The notes under the pieces were generated by a model. It worked only from the letters and a program-made list of their open reading frames with translations. It did not search any database and was not told where the DNA came from. From Hamiltosporidium tvaerminnensis (taxonomy: Eukaryota; Microsporidia; Dubosqiidae), in NCBI GenBank assembly GCA_022605425.2, contig JAKIMF020000004.1:1-64000 (forward strand): a stretch of 64,000 nt of DNA. The letters run 5' to 3'. Numbering within the stretch: the stretch's first letter is position 1; each line of letters starts with the position of its first letter. Both the position numbers and the translations under genes were made by a program. This document shows positions 12,165 to 24,999 of the stretch, piece by piece.

Positions 12165-14199
12165 ATTACACATTTGAGTTTAAAAATATCTCTATTCTAT
12201 CTGTGGATGTTTAAATATTTAAATCAAAGTTACTTAGAAATTGTCTTTTTTTGAAAATTTGATCCTATAAAAGTTCCTAATGTTTACATTTTTTTATTTT
12301 GTGTATATTTTACATTTTAAAGAAATGTTTTTTCTTTGTTATACATTTTAAAAAAAAACGTTTTTAAAAACATTATATGGTTTTTTCGAATCTCTGAAAT
12401 TTTTTATGCTTTAGTATTTTACAACTTTTATTATTAGTTACTATTTTTTCAAGCCAGTTCTATTTTTTTCTGTATGTTTTGTATAGATTTAAGCGTATTA
12501 TTTATATTTTCAAACCTATGTATAAATTATTATGTTTTCTACATTTTTTCATTTAATTTTGGAATTGTGTACTATTTTTATGGATTCATTTTATATTTAT
12601 TTAGGTATCAAGTTTTTTAAAAATCTATAATTTAGCAATTTTTTCACATCCCATATAATTTTCTAAAAGTTTAGCTTTTTTTTCTTCAAAAAATAATTTT
12701 TTTTTAAAATTTTACAACTTTTTTGAATAATTATGAAATGCTATTTATTTTTAGTAATTTTTCAAAAAATTCTTTATTTATTTTTAAATCGTTAAAAATA
12801 CGCATATGCTTTAATGGTATTTCTTCTTATAGCATTTTAAATGACCAACCTTAATAAACTTATAAAATTTACCATAATTGGAAGTTTTTGCTGGTAAGGT
12901 ATTAGGTCTTTTTTTTGTTTATTTATTACATTGGAACTATTAAAAACTATAATCACCATCCTATAAATATAATTTCTTATCTTGGTCATAATACGTCGTA
13001 TTCGATCTAAATATAGCCTTATTAAAATTTCCGAAATTGTTATTAAAAGCCTTCAATATATTGATTGAGACATTTATCATATAGGGTATTCAGAAGTAAC
13101 TTTTGATTTCTCAATAACCTCATATTAGTACTTTCCGAAAATTGAGCAAAATGCCACCTATTATATATGGATTGCTTCTTTGGCTTTAAAAGAATATAAA
13201 GCTAAGGAAGAGAAAGTACTTGATCTGAAAAAGTATTTAAAATATCTTGTATGCTATTTTGAAGCGAAAAGAAGAGAAATGTAAAAATATTGCTTTTAAT
13301 CTAATATATTAAATATTGCCTATATTTATATAGACATGCATTTATTATTCATATACATATATCTATATTAGCTGTGTTAATATTTAAATCACCTTAATAT
13401 ATCCATATAAAAAAATGGTTTTTATTTTAATATTTGCCCTATTTGACTGACTTAAATTGTTTTTATTATAAGTATATTGATTCTTATCAATAATGCTAAG
13501 TTTTTTTTAAAAAATTATATATTATATGGTAGTGATTTACAGAATTGAAGTTTAATAAAATTGATACTAAATAAAATATCTTGAGTCATAAATGTGTTTA
13601 TATACTAATAGAATAATAAAACCAAATTTAAATAGATGTTTTTACGCTAAGTATATCAATTTTAATTTTCTTAACCCATTTCTGTTTTTTAAAAAAAATT
13701 ATACAACTTATTCTTAAAATAGTTTAATTTTGTATGCTTTTAAATGTTACAATGGTTATGAAGTCGTACATAAAATATAATATTTGAATTATAGAATATT
13801 TACGAGATATTTTATCTTATTTTAGCGATAGGTAAACCTTAAATAAATTTGGTTTATTTTAAACTAAATTAAATACTCGTTTTTTACATATGACTAATAT
13901 ATATTTCTCTTATTTGTATGTAAAGCTAGAAATTCATTTCAAACTTTTCAGAAATTCATTTAAATGAATGAAATAATAAAATCAAGGATACATTGATAAC
14001 AAAATGTATTTATAGATGAGTCTTATGTTATAATTAATTAAGTTTGTTTGTGAAAATAGGCGTCTATTCTATTTCACTAAATAAAATTTCTATTTATTAA
14101 GTTCGTGGATTTATATTATACCATTAGTTATGGGTTATATACTTTAAATATAAAAAAAAGAAGATGGTTTAAAATGTAAAAAAATAATATGATTATGCT

Positions 14200-14620
14200 T
14201 GGATTTTTTATATTCGGTATTCTCTACACGTAACTTAGCACTATCTTGTTCTTAAACCTCTATTAGCCGATCCACTCTATAAAGATTTAACTTAATGTAG
14301 AACGAAAGACACTAGTTCCACAATCAACTACTGTATATTTTCCGAAAAATTCGCAGCAAATTAATACATTTTAAACTACCCAGGCTTGTTTTTATCATGG
14401 AAATAGTATGTAAGGCTATTTGCCTGTGTAAATTATTTAGGATTCAAATGGGGTGTCTAAGAACTCATTCGATCTTGTTCAAAATCGGATTTACGAACAA
14501 AGTAAATTCGTTTACTTAAAATTTATTTAAAAATAACTCTACCAATATCAGAAACGCCTTTTATATACTAAATGGTTAAGAATTACATTCAAGGACGGAT
14601 TTGCATAATCGCAAAGTTTC
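14200..14620. repeat. Module M in type II unit B
   Basis: Shares TATTCTCCACA, TTCGCAGC, a GTATGTAAGGCTATTTGCC stretch and CTCATTCGATCTTG with the other M copies. The closest reading of the homology to 56569-56690 is here. It includes a matched spacing from the CTATTTGCC stretch to the TTCGATCT stretch. Confidence 0.6.
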
Positions 14621-16869
14621 AGAGTGAATAACTATACCATAAACAATTTGTAAAATATTATTTTGTGTTATAATTAAAACCTTTTAAAAAACCAACAACC
14701 ACACTTAAGCTGTATCATAATACTTGTTTCATTTAAATCATCTATTCGTCTTTTTATCTACAACTACAATCGTGATCTTTATGATATATAATGTGATTTA
14801 GGCTCTTTAAAGTGTTGTATTCTTGTTGGAAGATGTTTATGCTTAAGCTATATATATTCTAATATGAATATGTATTATCTATCTTTAGATATACCTTAGC
14901 GGAAAGTCATTAAATATATTAATGAATTACTTTGTCCCCACTTGTTTTATAAGGATCGATTTTATTCTTTGCATAATAAAAGACTATTGTTGTAAATAAA
15001 TAAAATATCTCAAATGTAATTTAAGACACCATGAGATATAGTAACTCTCTTAAATTGTATTATATTTAGAAAGTAAATTTTATAAAATAAAACCTGATTA
15101 TTAAACTAAGAAATATAGATTAACTAATTGCAAAAGATTTAAATGTTTATAATTTGATTTGAAGGAATAACAAAGAAATGTATTTAATAAACCGGGAGGT
15201 ATAGAAATTGATTTAAATAAATTATAATGTTTTTTTTACATAAATATAGACATATAATAGATAATATAAACCAATTTTACAACATTTTATTTTTTTATAC
15301 CTTAAAATCATTAAATTCCTACAAATTCGTATTTCTTAGAAAACAAACGAACATTTCTATCTGTTCTCAAGTTATTACAAGGAATTCATCCAAAGTAATT
15401 TTATAGATATAAACAATTCTGATATTCTAAATATATCAAATAGCTATTTTTAATTTCACTTTAAGATAAATATTTGAATTTAATATTTAGATTTCATCAC
15501 TTAAAATACATATCTGATTCAATCAAAACCACTTAGGTCTTTTTCCTTCTCATAGGCCAATAAAAAAATATTTTTTCGGAATTAGATTAGGTAACACATA
15601 AAATTACCAGAATTTGCATCTTAACAACGTTCCATGCTTTCTAGTTCTACAAGGAAAAGAATTTCTAAATTGTGCTCAGTTGTAACTAAGATTGCAAATG
15701 TAGAAGTCTACTGTTAGATACAATCCAAAATTGCTCAATTTCTTCCAAAAACTCTCCATAAAACCTCAGCATCGAATATAACCTACTTAACAATGCTTTA
15801 GGTATTAAACCTCCCCTATGCTTCTTTCTTCTTCTCCAAGGGTAATAGGAAAAACTTTGTTCATATTAAATAAAAAGAACTTTTTGGATAAAATTTTCTT
15901 ATAAAAAAAATGCTTTAGGTAATAATATAATACGGAAATAAACTCAATATTTATATCATTTGCTTCATAAAACTTTCACGGTGTTGTGGCCGGATATCCA
16001 ACAGCATCACAATATAATTTAACAATCATATATCTGAACTGTAACTGAAAACTATTTTTAAGATAATTAATTTCTGGGGAATACATTGAGATGCAAATAA
16101 AAATAATAAACATCATACATCCTCACCTTTATAGCTATTACACACTTTTTCATCTTTCCTGTTTACATTTCTTGAGTTACTTCTTCATTCCAATTTCATC
16201 AATGAAAAATAATCTTTTGATATCAGAAACATAAGGATAGAAATTTTTAAAATATGTAAAGAAATTAAATTGTTTTAACCACAATCTTTTATTTGATTTA
16301 ACACCAAAAGAAAAAATTAATAATTAAAACATGTGAACATCTCTAATATTTGTTTTTCCTGTTTCCAAAATTAGTAAAAGTTCAGTTAAAATTTCATTTC
16401 ATTAGATTTTGTTTCAAAATATGATTTTTAAAACATTTCTGCAATTTTTTATTCTAAATTTTAAAAATATGTTTTTAAATAGTGATTTTACAGTTAAAAC
16501 GATTTATTCGTCAATATCATATGGTTACATTATTCAAATATCTCGATTTATTTCTAATTCATTCGAAAAACGTCTTACTAAATTTATAAAAAAATTTAAC
16601 CCTACTTGTACTATGCTAAAATCATAAATATTTAATTTTTTCTATTTTGAGCGTAAACAATAAATTTAAATTGTATTTGTAATTTTTGGTGAAGGGAGGA
16701 TTGCCACAAAAAAAATTTCTGGTGGGCATTGAGTATGTGAAACTGGTATGAAGATCATTGTTTGGATTTAGGATGGGAATTAAAGCACACTATATTTTCT
16801 GTTTTCCCGTAAAGGTTTGTATGAGGAAGTCTACGCAATAGTAAGACTTTTCTAAAAATTTATTTGTAG

Positions 16870-17330
16870 TTTTTTGTGTGGCAGAATGGAACCTCAGACG
16901 AACTTGTAAGCCATTGTCATAAAGAAGAAGCATTGAGCCTTGGCCTTGCTTACTCGTGTTATAAGATTGGCGCCTGTGATATTAAAATAAAAATTATTTA
17001 AAGCCATAAAAGCTAACTAGCAGGTTGTATCTGTTGGTATGACACCGCACTGTCTAGATAGATTAGATGTAAGTCTCTAAGATATAACTTAGCCAGACGT
17101 GAATTAGATTCGGTAGGCGCTGCGTTAGTGGAAACGCCGCATAGTCTTGGGAGAACTAAAGATGGGCTTGGCTCGTGAGTACACATAATGAAATCGACAT
17201 TAACGCACACCGAGAAACCGCCTCGTCTATTAATTAGGTCTTCACATTTTTTAGATGAAGGGCTTGGGAACGTGGGTATCGTAAAAATACTGAAGGTGTG
17301 TTGGGTAGCATTTATTTATTTATGTTAAAC
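16870..17330. other. GC-richer block near the end of type II unit B
   Basis: Base composition rises clearly here compared with the flanking AT-rich DNA. The block is homologous to the more decayed stretch 3660-4110; both carry GTTGGTATG followed by a CACCGCA/CATTGCA stretch. A reverse 65-codon frame (17013-17210) is not kept in that homologue. It does not fold into a recognisable tRNA and no rRNA segment is recognised. Confidence 0.4.
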
Positions 17331-17400
17331 CTGAACTACGTTGAAGTCACAAATACAAATTTTAAACTTACCATTCTTAGTAAAAAAAAATGTAATGTTT

Positions 17401-20400
17401 TGAATAAGATTATTGTTTTAGTCATCTCCCTCTAAAAGTAAATATGCCTTGGTATTAAAACTATATCATTTTTAGAATAATTAAGAAGATGTAAAATTAT
17501 ATTTGTTATCAATAGCACTTCTAAACATTTCAAAAGATGTTGATATATGTATTCATTATAAGTATAACATGCCCTATATATGCGAATGTTAATAAATGAA
17601 AAAAATATAGATGTTCCTTCGGTTTTCAGAATAATCTATCTTTCGTTTTCTTAAAGAGCAATTTCAATATGATTTCTTAATTCAGGCATCATAAGGCTAA
17701 TACTATATGTCTTAAATAGTAATATAATCAACGAAAAATTATTTTCAATTTAAAAATTGTAATTTAATAGAAGGATAGTATTGTGCCTCTTTTCGTTTTA
17801 AATATTTCTGTATGTTTTTAGCACATAGTTAAAATTTGAAGAGAGTAAATTTAAGAAATTCATCGCAAATTGCATTTTTATTCTTCGTATATTTCTAAGT
17901 ACGATATATATTGATCGTGTTCTCATATCGTTTATACATTATTTCACGAAAAATTAATCAAATACCTTAAAAATAGATAGATGATGTATAAACCGTATTC
18001 AGTTATCTAAAATTATATTTACTGCTGTAGCTTACGGTGTGTCAAAAAAAAATTTATAATCTATGTGAATTGTTTGAAGCCAGTCAGAAATCTATATTAT
18101 CAGGAAACTAAGAAATTCTTCTCTTTATTTTGCAACAAACAAATTTAATTTAAACTTTTACACAAAAGAGAGTCGGAAAGTAAAGTTTTTGATAAATTAT
18201 ATATATTTAAGCATTTAAAATAATCAATCGTTAATCATTTTTACACATTTAACTATTTAAAACATATTTTTTTTAAATGAATAAGGAGTTCAAAGATCAG
18301 GTTTCCCATGCGATCTCATATTACACACATTTATATAAATCTTAAGTTATTATCTTGGCATTTATATTCTAATAATATATGCAATTTAGAACAGAGATGT
18401 TTATCCAATTGGTTGGAATGTCGAAAATACATCCAGTAAGACGTATGTTTTTGTGTTTTTCGTAAAAGATAATAAAGAGTATCTATATTTGATGTCTATT
18501 TGGTAAGCGTACGCTTCTATAGGAGCATAAATATATGAATTTATTTTTCTCTAAATCTAAAAACCAGGTATGACACAAATACGGACAATAATGCATCTAA
18601 ACATATAATGAAGCGAAAAAACATAATAAAGAATGAAAATATGAATTGATAATAGAATATTTTCTCAAATAAAGATAAAGTACTAAAAAATCAATATATA
18701 TTTTATATTATACTTGATTAACATTATTTCAGTATGATTTAGAAATCCATTGTTTTGTGAGTGTGATCCCAAAGTTTGATTCTACATTTTATATGAATCT
18801 TCTAAAAAATTTCTAAAGATTGCCAATCTATTTCCGATTCACTCTAATTTAATACCTCTTTTTTGAGGCTTATTAAGATTTAATAATTTAGAAAAAACAT
18901 AAATTTATTTTCTTTATTCATCTATCTTTAGAAAAATTATGTTTCAGATTAAATCTAAAAATTAAATTGATAAAGTCACAGAAAGTAAAAGAAGTAATAC
19001 CCGCTAACTTAGTCAAAAATTTTATACAAAAATAAAAAATTTAAAACCCTATTTGCATCATGAACTAGTTCTAAGTTAATTTCCTTAAGAGAATTAATTG
19101 TAAAAAATTTTTAACGATAATAGTAAGTTAAATAAAAAATTGCTATTTATGCTGAGCACAAACGCTACTTGGTAAAGATTCTTTTTCTGTTTCATTTACT
19201 TATACTTTTTTCGCTAGTTTTCAAATAGTACTACTTTTTTCTTAGTATATAATGATAATCTAGAAACAACGCATATAATAAAAATTCAGTTTAAAAATCT
19301 AATTTAGTTCTAAAATAAAATATTCATAAACAGATATAAAGGATTCCTATTAGAGGACTTCGAATATATAAAAATTAGTTAAATCAAATAAAAATACTGG
19401 TCAATAACCCTCTATTATAAGATATATTATTTCGGGTTTTCACTTAATTTTATACTCAATTCTTATAAAAAACGCTAAATATATTCCTTGTAAATCTGTC
19501 TTTTTTTAGTAACTTCATCGTTATACATCATACTATTATATAGTCGATTAAAGTATTGAGTAGAATTTTTATTGCTTTTATCTTTTTTTAAAAAATCCCA
19601 TCTGAACTATAATAGATTGTTATAAAAAGATAGGTATATATATACTTGTAAGATTTTATTAAGCCATAATAACTATTCAGAATATTTAGTTAAGATACGA
19701 ACGTTCTACCTATCTTATTTCACCATATTGCGCCGTGCTTTATCGAGTAAAGTTCGGAATATAATATGTCTTCCTTTATTATGAACCTCTCGTTGTTCTT
19801 TTTTTATTAGAAAACTCAATTGTAAACCTTTAAAAATATCCTGAATAAGAACAACTTGGCGCCTATGCTAATAATTTATTTTGAGAACAAGTTACAGCGA
19901 ATATAATAACCAAATATATTTTAATGATCAATATTTGGTTGCTATAACATTTTTCTCTAGTATTATTACAAATAATCTTAGCTCTATTATTTTTCTTATT
20001 GATACCCTTATAATTCATATATATAATTATATCCCTCTCTTAATCATTTATCAACCATGCACTAGTTTCTATTATACATATCTTTAATATATACCTACCT
20101 ATAATCTATATAAAAATAATACCTCTCTTTATTTCTTAACCTTTATCCTCTATTCATTTTATATTTAACGTTTTTTGATTGTCTAAACCTGATCCAGTCT
20201 CTGAGCAATACATTATCTTTATTTCTTTATCAATATAAAAAGAGTTACTATTTAGAATTCATAAATATTAAAATAAAAAGTTTTTTATCTTCTATAATAT
20301 TAATTTGTCCTATAATTTATTTCTGATTGGTATTTTTATTTCTTTTGTTCATTGATTATCCTTCTTGTTACGTTAAAAATTTATTTTAAACGGTTGCTAA

Positions 20401-21339
20401 GCTAACAAGCACGAAGTTTACCAATGCCCTATATATGGTGAAAAGACTCAAAATATAAATGAGATGTTAAAGTATGGAAAAGAAAATATTAAAACTATAA
20501 AGCCAACAAAATCAGTGCAAATATATCCGATAATAATAACATATATTAAATTATATTTTTGATACATTAAATAAACTTTCATATATTCATGTTTTCTTAT
20601 TACTTTGTTAGATGGTAATAACATTTTTAGAATTCGGTTATTTCATTTTACTTATTAAATATATTTTAATTCTACGTTATATCTGTACACTATTTTCGAC
20701 TTTCTATTTCATGCTTTTGTGTAAGTCGTACTTTTTATCTCTTTTTCATTTTTTGACTATATTTCCACAACTCTTTTTAAGTTCTTAATTTTTTGCAATT
20801 AAATTTCATATCACCATAATAATCAATTTCCGCGTATTGTACACATTCTTGTTTAATTAATGTTAAATTATAGAATTTATTTTCATGCTATATCTATTTA
20901 ATATGACTTAAATAAGATTTGTGTAAATTTCATACTTTAATAGAAAATCTAAAAATAAGGTAGGTTATCTTAGAAATATTTAATTAAGTTCACAGAATAT
21001 ACACTGTGAAAGTAAGTTAGATCTAGTGTGAAGTATGTTATGTCTTTTCTATATTCTTATTTTTTGATTGATTATATCTTTGAAAATTATCATTTAAAAA
21101 TAAAATAAGTTTTTTTAAGAATATTACATTTTAATATAAGCAGAAAGGTAGCGAGAATGTCTCTTTATAGGAAAAAATATTGTGTCTATGAAGATTTACT
21201 AGGTTTTATAATCTTTTATGACTTCTAATTGAAAAAAACGAGTTAAAAGAACATATAATTTGTGCTAAGAATACTGTATATTCATAGGTATTTTATATAG
21301 TTTAAAAATCTTCGTTTAAAACAAAAATTATTCTATTTT
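17401..21339. other. AT-rich DNA, nothing recognised
   Basis: Nearly 4 kb between the end of type II copy B and the first satellite array. I found no conserved frame, no tandem period and no match to other parts of the window. The 68-codon frame at 19881-20087 is Ile/Tyr/Leu-rich and is considered chance. Confidence 0.55.
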
Positions 21340-24300
21340 AATGTGATATGTATTTTTTATTTTTTAGTTCTGTTGACAATATCTTAAAGTGTATGGGAAC
21401 GCTTCTAAAATTACTAAATATTGAGTTAAAAAACATACATACTAATTAGAGTTTTAAAATTAAAACTTGCAGTATTTATTGTAAATTTTTGCGTGTATTT
21501 TTTTTGATTTTTTTAAGTATAGTCTCGGACTAGTTTTCGTATTAACATTTAAAAAATTGTAAAAAAAAATAAATTCTAAAAATATATAATAGCTAATGTC
21601 TTAAAAATTTCTGCAAATACAAAGCTAAATTTATAATAACCTATTAAGTTACTTAGGCCTAAACTATATTATTTGTTCTTACTAAGATTTATTAATAATC
21701 TTTTTTCATTAGTTTCAAGTTTTTCTGTCTATAATACATGAAGCAACTAAAAAATTGAAGCAATCAAGTTTTATAAATTAAAGATTAAATATATAAATTT
21801 ACTAAAATTGCAACAAATTCTCGGATAAAAACATAATGAGTCTATATATTTTTAAATTAAGTCATGTTTTCTATTAAATTTTTTTATTATTTTTTATTCA
21901 AATTTATTTAATTCATTTTACTATAGTGGTATTTACAATTCCAAAACTATGAAAAATACTGCAACCGAAATATATTTTATTTTTTTAAAAAATTTCTGCA
22001 AACACTACTAATAGGTGTGCAATAATATTTTTTGTCTCCTTTAGTTTTATATTTGGAATTTTTTTCAATTATTTCATTACCTAAATTTTTCAATTTTTTC
22101 ATTACATTTTTCTATAGTAATATTAACGATTCAAAAATGTTGAAAAAAATTATTTTAAATATTTGTTTAATTCGAAGGAAATTTTCTTAAAATATATCAA
22201 ATGCTTGGTTTTAAATATTATTTTATAGTTTGAAATAAAATTCGATCCTTTTTTCTATTAATTTTTGTTACCTAATTTAGTCTGATTTTGTTCGGTATAT
22301 TTTCTATATAATATATGAAACGATCTAAAAATTTGTAAAAATGTGCTTAAAAAAAATATTGGCTCAGTACTTTAAAAATAATTTTAATATTACGAATGAT
22401 ATTTTGTTGAGTCGATAGTTCTATTGTATAAAATTCGATTGTGTTTTTTGTAATCTTTAAATACCTATGTTTTTAAATTTGTGCAATTCATTTTACTATA
22501 GAAGTATTGACAATTCCAAATCTATGAAAACTAAGAAAAGAAAATATTATGTTCAAATACTTTAAACCTACTAAAGATATAACAATTTATCTTATAATAG
22601 CTATATAATGATTTTAAATAAAATTTTATCCAGTTTTCTTTCGAATATTGGAACTTTATTTTTTTCGATTAGGCTCGATAAATTTTCTATATAGTATATG
22701 AAACGATCGAAAATTAAAACAAAAAAAAATAAAAGAAATCAAAAGAAATGTTGGTTTTAATCCTTAAAGATACTTTTAGCACTAGCAATTATATTTTAAT
22801 GGGTTAATGGATTTGTTTTATATAAATTTGTAAATGTTTTACTTTATTTTTAAATACCTACTTTTTAAGATTTTAGTTGATCTAGTTTCCATATAATCGA
22901 TGTAAGTTTTAAAGTACTACAAAAAAATTATACTGAAAAAATATTTTATTAAAATACTAAAAAAAGCAGGAAAAGTTTCAGATATTTATTATATAATTTT
23001 ATGTTTTGATTTATAATAAAATTGGCTTATTTTTTGTGTGAATTTATACTACCAATTTTTTTTCTCTTTTTTAAAATAGTTTCCGTATATAGTATAGACA
23101 ATTTAAAAATAAACGGAAATTTAATTTTTACAAAAAATTTGTTTCTTTGCTTGAAAAACATTAAAATATATTAAATAGTTCGTAAATACTATAATTTTAT
23201 GATGTTTAATGTGAACTTTATTATTTTTATTTTTCTATCTTGCTAGACATCCTTTCTTGTAACTTTATGAAATAGTTTTAAAATACGTAAGAAAATAAAT
23301 TTAAAAAAATAGTTTTTAATTTTAAACTACTTACAAATACTAAATTTGACTTTAAAATAAAACATTAACACTGTTCAGTATAAAATTGGCTTATTGTTTC
23401 TTAAAAATTTTTAATACATATTTTTTCAAATTTATTCAATATAGTTTACTATAGTAGTATGAAAGATCCTGAAATCTGTAAAAAAAAAAGTCCAAAAGAA
23501 ATATGATTAAATGTTTAAAATTTATTTTATAGTACATATGAGTTTAATACAATATAAATGGATTATCTAATATAAAATTTAGTCTAGTCAAAGTAAATTT
23601 TTCTAAATCTATTTTTTTAAAATTTATCCAATACATTTTACCATAGTAGTTTGAACGAATTGAAAATTGTACGAAAATGGATTAAAAACATATATGTTTT
23701 TAAAAGATTAAAAGCAATGAAAATATATTAAATCTTCATATTAGAATCTATTAAAATGTTTACAACGATCTTTATTGATTCGCTTGTGGTTTTTCTAAAT
23801 CTATTTTTTTTTAATTTTATTTGATTTGATCTATATATATTCGTATAGACGTTTATAAAATTTTGAGAAAATAGATTTAGAAAAATATATGTTTTATTAA
23901 ATAAAGAATGCTAAAAGCATATTGGATTTGAGGTAACTAATTTTATTTTATGCTTTACAATTAAATCTGTTCATATTTTCTATTGATTTTATTTTATTTT
24001 TACTTCGTTCAATATATTTTGCATATAATACATGAAACACTTTGAAAATGATGAAAAAATTCAATTCAAAAGATATATAATCTAATGTTTCAAAATTTCT
24101 GTAGTGCGTCAGATTAGTTTATGATAATATAACATATTCTTTTTATAATTGTATCTGGTTATATTTTGCCAAAGTAGCATTACCTACTTTTTTTCTATTT
24201 TCTTCAATATATTTTCTATATATTGTATTAAGCAATCAAAAAACTTTAGCAAGATGATCTAAAAAAATATTCGAATTGTACTTAAAAAATTCTTAAATAC

Positions 24301-24990
24301 TAACAGAAAAGTTTATAATAAAACCAATACGTTTCTTTATTTTACAATTAGGTGATGTTTTCGTAAATCTTATTACCTAATTTTTTTGATTTTGTTAGAT
24401 ATATTTTCTATTATATCAGTATAAGAGATTCATAAGAAATAAAATTAACTTATTAAAAATATTTAATATACTTCGAATTGGTTTATAATGAATCTATAAG
24501 ATTGTTTAATATTTAATTAAGTCATTTTTAGTGTAAAATTCTGTTTCTTTATTTTTTTAGATTTGTTCAATCTGGATTACTATGGTGCAATGAAAGATCC
24601 AAAAAAAATGAAAAAAAATTAAATTTGAAAAAATGCATTAGGTTTGATTTAAGGAATAATATACATGTAAAATATCTAGTTGATATTTTTTTTATTTGAT
24701 TTGCCTTTGAATTTAATTATTTTTATTGTAATTTAATACCTATTTTTTGTTTAAATTTGTTTAATATATTTTGTATATACTGTATGAAACGATAAGACAA
24801 GTATGAAAAAATTCTCTTAAAATATATAAGATTTTATATAAAAAAACTTTATGAATACTAAAAGAGATTTAACAATAGTTAATAATGTTTCAGAAATAAA
24901 AATTACTTATATTTCTTTTTAAATTTTTCCTAGATTTTGTTTGGTATAGCTTTATTATATATATCAGTAACAATCCAATCTTTTTAAGTA
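21340..24990. repeat. Satellite array 1, diverged monomers of about 190 bp
   Basis: A recurring core, roughly TTTTCTATATAGTATATGAA followed by ACGATT and an A-rich run, appears near 21530, 21735, 21925, 22112, 22308, 22495, 22690, 22890, 23090, 23275, 23455, 23645, 23848, 24028, 24220, 24412, 24585, 24780 and 24965. This gives 18 intervals averaging about 191 bp. Between cores the monomers share a TTTATAATA stretch and a TATTACCTAATTTTTTCGATTTTGTT-like stretch (in pieces). Monomers are strongly diverged, so the array is old. It ends directly at the TTAACACCC region. Confidence 0.75.
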
Positions 24991-24999
24991 TCCATATAA

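Larger units (their letters stand above)
5653..12852. repeat. Type I long repeat unit, copy A (7.2 kb)
   Basis: Starts with a block of about 38 bp that is identical at 12853-12890 and nearly identical at 36320-36356 and 43413-43450. The whole unit aligns with 36320-43412. Anchors include 6928/37565, 7412/38048, 8705/39310, 9656/40278, 10430/41020 and 12140/42695. The first 1.5 kb also aligns with type II units, so the two types share an ancestor. Module M occurs twice (7065-7470 and 8640-9090). No protein gene is convincing. The reverse frame at 9644-9961 falls in a conserved island and is discussed separately. Confidence 0.8.
12853..17400. repeat. Type II long repeat unit, copy B (4.5 kb)
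   Basis: Begins with the same 38-bp block as type I copy A and then follows the type II pattern shared with 1-4190 and 43413-44825. It ends near 17400, where homology with the 4100-4190 end stops. One copy of module M lies at 14200-14620. The small frame at 16409-16627 is not conserved in the copy near 3240-3430. No gene is supported. Confidence 0.75.

Noticed and set aside
16870-17330. tRNA or rRNA gene in the GC-richer block
   Set aside because: No cloverleaf with a T-loop motif and no recognised rRNA segment could be found on either strand.
14620-17400. Direct reverse transcriptase relic in type II units
   Set aside because: I looked for a YADD-like or PQGS-like coding trace by eye and found none. 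The fossil-LINE idea rests only on module M and is left as a hypothesis.
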